From an uncultured Collinsella sp. (lineage in GTDB: Bacteria > Actinomycetota > Coriobacteriia > Coriobacteriales > Coriobacteriaceae): a stretch of 17,288 bases of DNA. Under the pieces are notes generated by a model. That model made no database searches. It had not been told where the DNA came from and was given only the letters and a program-made list of their open reading frames with translations. Positions within the stretch are counted from its first letter, which is position 1. The number at the start of each line of letters is the position of its first letter. A program made the translations under genes and the position numbers. Of the stretch, positions 15,721-17,288 are shown in pieces. The stretch spans positions 1 through 17,288 of the forward strand of contig UROA01000020.1 of NCBI GenBank assembly GCA_900549355.1. The letters run 5' to 3'.

Positions 15721-17121
15721 GTGTGCGCGATAATTCATTTTGGAACTGACGGTTGGCGCGCTCGCGTCGATGAGGACTTCACTGCCGATAACGTTGCTCG
15801 TATCGCCGATGCCGTCGGCGAGTTGTGGCAAAAGACCAATCCGGGCAAAACGGTATATATAGGGTTCGACACCCGGCCCCTGGCGAGCGAGTTCGCTGAA
15901 CTTGCGGCGGGCGTGCTAGCAGCGCACGGGCTGGACGCCGTGCTCGCTTCGCGACCTGTTCCGACCCCTGCCCTTACGTGGGCGGCGGCTTATGACGGTG
16001 AGGCGTGCGGCGCGCTCATGGTGACGGGGTCCCATCATCCGCAGGGTTATCTGTGCCTCAAGATTCGCATGGGTGACGGCTCGACCGCCAACCAGGATGT
16101 CATCGAAGAGCTCGAAGAGACTATGGCTCCCGAGCCAATGGGGATCGAGGGGCAATATCGCACCGCGGATATCATTCCTGACTATATGCAGGCGGTGGCA
16201 TCATTTGTCGATGCCGAAGCCATCCGCGCCGCGCACCTGCGCGTGGTTGTCGATCCCATGGGCGGCGCAGCCCAGGGCTATCTAGCCGACTTGCTGCGCG
16301 AGCTTGGCGTTGAGGTGCACGAGATTCACGCCGGGCAGGCGTCTGACCAAGAAGATATCTGCCCCGACCCCGTTGAGCCTTGGGTGGACGCTTGCGAGCG
16401 CACGGTTATCGATGACGAAGCTTGCGCTGGCCTGGTGACCGACGGCGACGCCGACCGTATCGGTGCGGTTGACGAGCGCGGCAGATATATACATCCGCAT
16501 CAGATCATGGCGCTCGTTTTGGGCGACTTGGTTCAATTTCGTAATTTGGAGGGGCGCGTCGTCGTCAATCTTTCGTGCTCGACGCTCGTGCGTCGCATTG
16601 CCGAGGCGCTTGGCTGCCGCGTGACCGTCAAACCAGTCGGTTTCAAATATATAGCGGCAGAGATGAAGAAGGGCGGCGTCCTCATAGGCGGCGAAGAAGC
16701 CGGTGGTATCGGCATCGCCGCGCATATACCCGAGCGCGATGGAATCCTCGCCTGTCTGATTCTGTGTGAGCTTATGGCAAAGACGGGCGCGCCTTTGGGC
16801 GTTCTGGTCGACCAACTCGAGGACAGTTTTGGTAAGACGAGTTACGGTCGACGTGATTTGCGCCTTGAGGCCGAAGATGCCGAAACGTTACGAACCCTGC
16901 TGCCGGGCATAAACCCCAAGTCGATTTGTGGCAAGGTGCCGCAAAACGTTAGTCATATGGATGGCTTGCGTTTGTCATTCGAGGATGACACGTGGCTGCT
17001 GGTCCGTCCTAGCGGGACCGAACCAGTGGTGCGCGTCTACGCCGAGGGGTTCTCGGTGGAAGAACGTGATGAGTTGCTCGATGCTGGCTGTGCTTTAGCT
17101 AGGGGGACGTATCCGCTTTAA
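15721..17121 (+). CDS. Phosphoglucomutase/phosphomannomutase family protein
   Basis: Alpha-D-phosphohexomutase that interconverts sugar 1- and 6-phosphates, linking central carbon to wall and polysaccharide precursors. The 466-residue protein has the four expected signatures: the phosphoserine loop VTGSHHPQG with S104, the metal loop DGDADR from D241, the sugar loop GEEAGG (324-329) and the phosphate loop RPSGTEP from R429. The serine loop has His where TASHNP has Asn, and the sugar loop has Ala where GEESGG has Ser, so substrate preference is uncertain. The start is GTG 15721 with GAGG (15708-15711) upstream; the N-terminal HFGTDGWRA follows quickly as in the family. Earlier in-frame codons run into the foldback element. 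It uses at least seven ATA isoleucine codons, mostly absent from the atp genes. A TTGCGG-17-CATGAT promoter (15668-15696) is possible but weak. Confidence 0.9.
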   Translation: MCAIIHFGTDGWRARVDEDFTADNVARIADAVGELWQKTNPGKTVYIGFDTRPLASEFAELAAGVLAAHGLDAVLASRPVPTPALTWAAAYDGEACGALMVTGSHHPQGYLCLKIRMGDGSTANQDVIEELEETMAPEPMGIEGQYRTADIIPDYMQAVASFVDAEAIRAAHLRVVVDPMGGAAQGYLADLLRELGVEVHEIHAGQASDQEDICPDPVEPWVDACERTVIDDEACAGLVTDGDADRIGAVDERGRYIHPHQIMALVLGDLVQFRNLEGRVVVNLSCSTLVRRIAEALGCRVTVKPVGFKYIAAEMKKGGVLIGGEEAGGIGIAAHIPERDGILACLILCELMAKTGAPLGVLVDQLEDSFGKTSYGRRDLRLEAEDAETLRTLLPGINPKSICGKVPQNVSHMDGLRLSFEDDTWLLVRPSGTEPVVRVYAEGFSVEERDELLDAGCALARGTYPL

Positions 17122-17129
17122 CCATGAGA

Positions 17130-17288
17130 CTGCCTTATATAAAGAGATGCTCGGCGAGCGGTAGGTAACGGCTGGCAAACGTTAGTCGGATCCCAAGATG
17201 TGTAGGAAATGTGTACGCCCAGATTCCCGCCCCCGGGGCCCCTCCGGTCTGGCAATATATCTCCTTGCCGCGCGGCCCGGTGGAACCG
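17130..17288 (+). ncRNA. T-box leader (tRNA-sensing riboswitch), cut by the window end
   Basis: The last ten bases, GGTGGAACCG (17279-17288), match the highly conserved T-box core whose TGGN bulge pairs with the acceptor end of uncharged tRNA. It is preceded by 150 bases without an open frame that hold several foldbacks. One is GGCAA/TTGCC (17251-17255 with 17265-17269), enclosed by GGGCC/GGCCC (17236-17240 with 17274-17278), a stem III candidate. Others are TAACG/CGTTA and CGGCT/AGTCG alternatives between about 17166 and 17188. A -10-like TTATAT lies at 17135-17140. The specifier codon could not be assigned with confidence. The controlled gene should lie just to the right, usually an aminoacyl-tRNA synthetase or amino-acid gene. 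Whether control is by termination or translation cannot be seen. Confidence 0.6.

Noticed and set aside
17142..17288. SRP RNA, RNase P RNA or tmRNA as explanation for the right-edge non-coding stretch
   Set aside because: None of the conserved cores of these RNAs was recognised, while the terminal GGTGGAACCG fits a T-box.

Overview
The window reads as chromosomal core DNA from a high-GC Gram-positive bacterium. The best fit is a member of the Coriobacteriia, Collinsella-like. This placement is an inference from the high GC content, the frequent GTG/TTG starts, clear purine-rich Shine-Dalgarno sites, the sequence character of the ATP synthase subunits and the gene order; it was not tested by a search. 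No transposase, integrase, phage gene, CRISPR array, rRNA or tRNA was seen.

Layout. (1) 2-1976: the 3' part of a TsaC/YrdC threonylcarbamoyl-AMP synthase gene (tRNA t6A synthesis), then glycerol kinase glpK 13 bases later. (2) 2031-2747: a leader with competing hairpins, then upp (uracil salvage). (3) 2748-2953: a structured intergenic region ending in a good sigma-70-type promoter (TTGTAC-N16-TACAAT). (4) 3029-9912: a complete F1Fo ATP synthase operon in the order atpI-like, atpB, E, F, H, A, G, D, C, tightly packed with several overlaps. (5) 9949-9986: a 15-bp perfect hairpin followed almost at once by murA (first step of peptidoglycan precursor synthesis) and an LCP (LytR-CpsA-Psr) wall-polymer ligase. 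(6) 12533-12867: a gene-free stretch with three terminator-like hairpins and a cluster of short degenerate repeats. (7) pepT on the minus strand, divergent from a DtxR/MntR-type metalloregulator, with a perfect 8+8 inverted repeat between them. (8) A homocysteine S-methyltransferase-family gene with an intrinsic terminator, a 65-nt foldback element, and a phosphoglucomutase/phosphomannomutase. (9) From about 17130 to the window end, a leader finishing in GGTGGAACCG, the T-box core; the regulated gene, probably an aminoacyl-tRNA synthetase or amino-acid gene, lies outside the window.

The genes supply energy conversion (ATP synthase), carbon entry (GlpK, phosphohexomutase), cell-wall building (MurA, LCP), peptide and methionine metabolism (PepT, homocysteine methyltransferase) and nucleotide/tRNA upkeep (Upp, TsaC). 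I found no clear novel multi-gene system. The points most worth a second look are the T-box leader at the right edge, the hybrid metal-ligand set of the DtxR/MntR regulator beside a perfect palindrome, the shortened or extended stator and rotor subunits of the ATP synthase (AtpE, AtpF, AtpH), the terminator-like hairpin in the murA leader, and repeat/foldback elements in two intergenic regions that share a 13-nt word.
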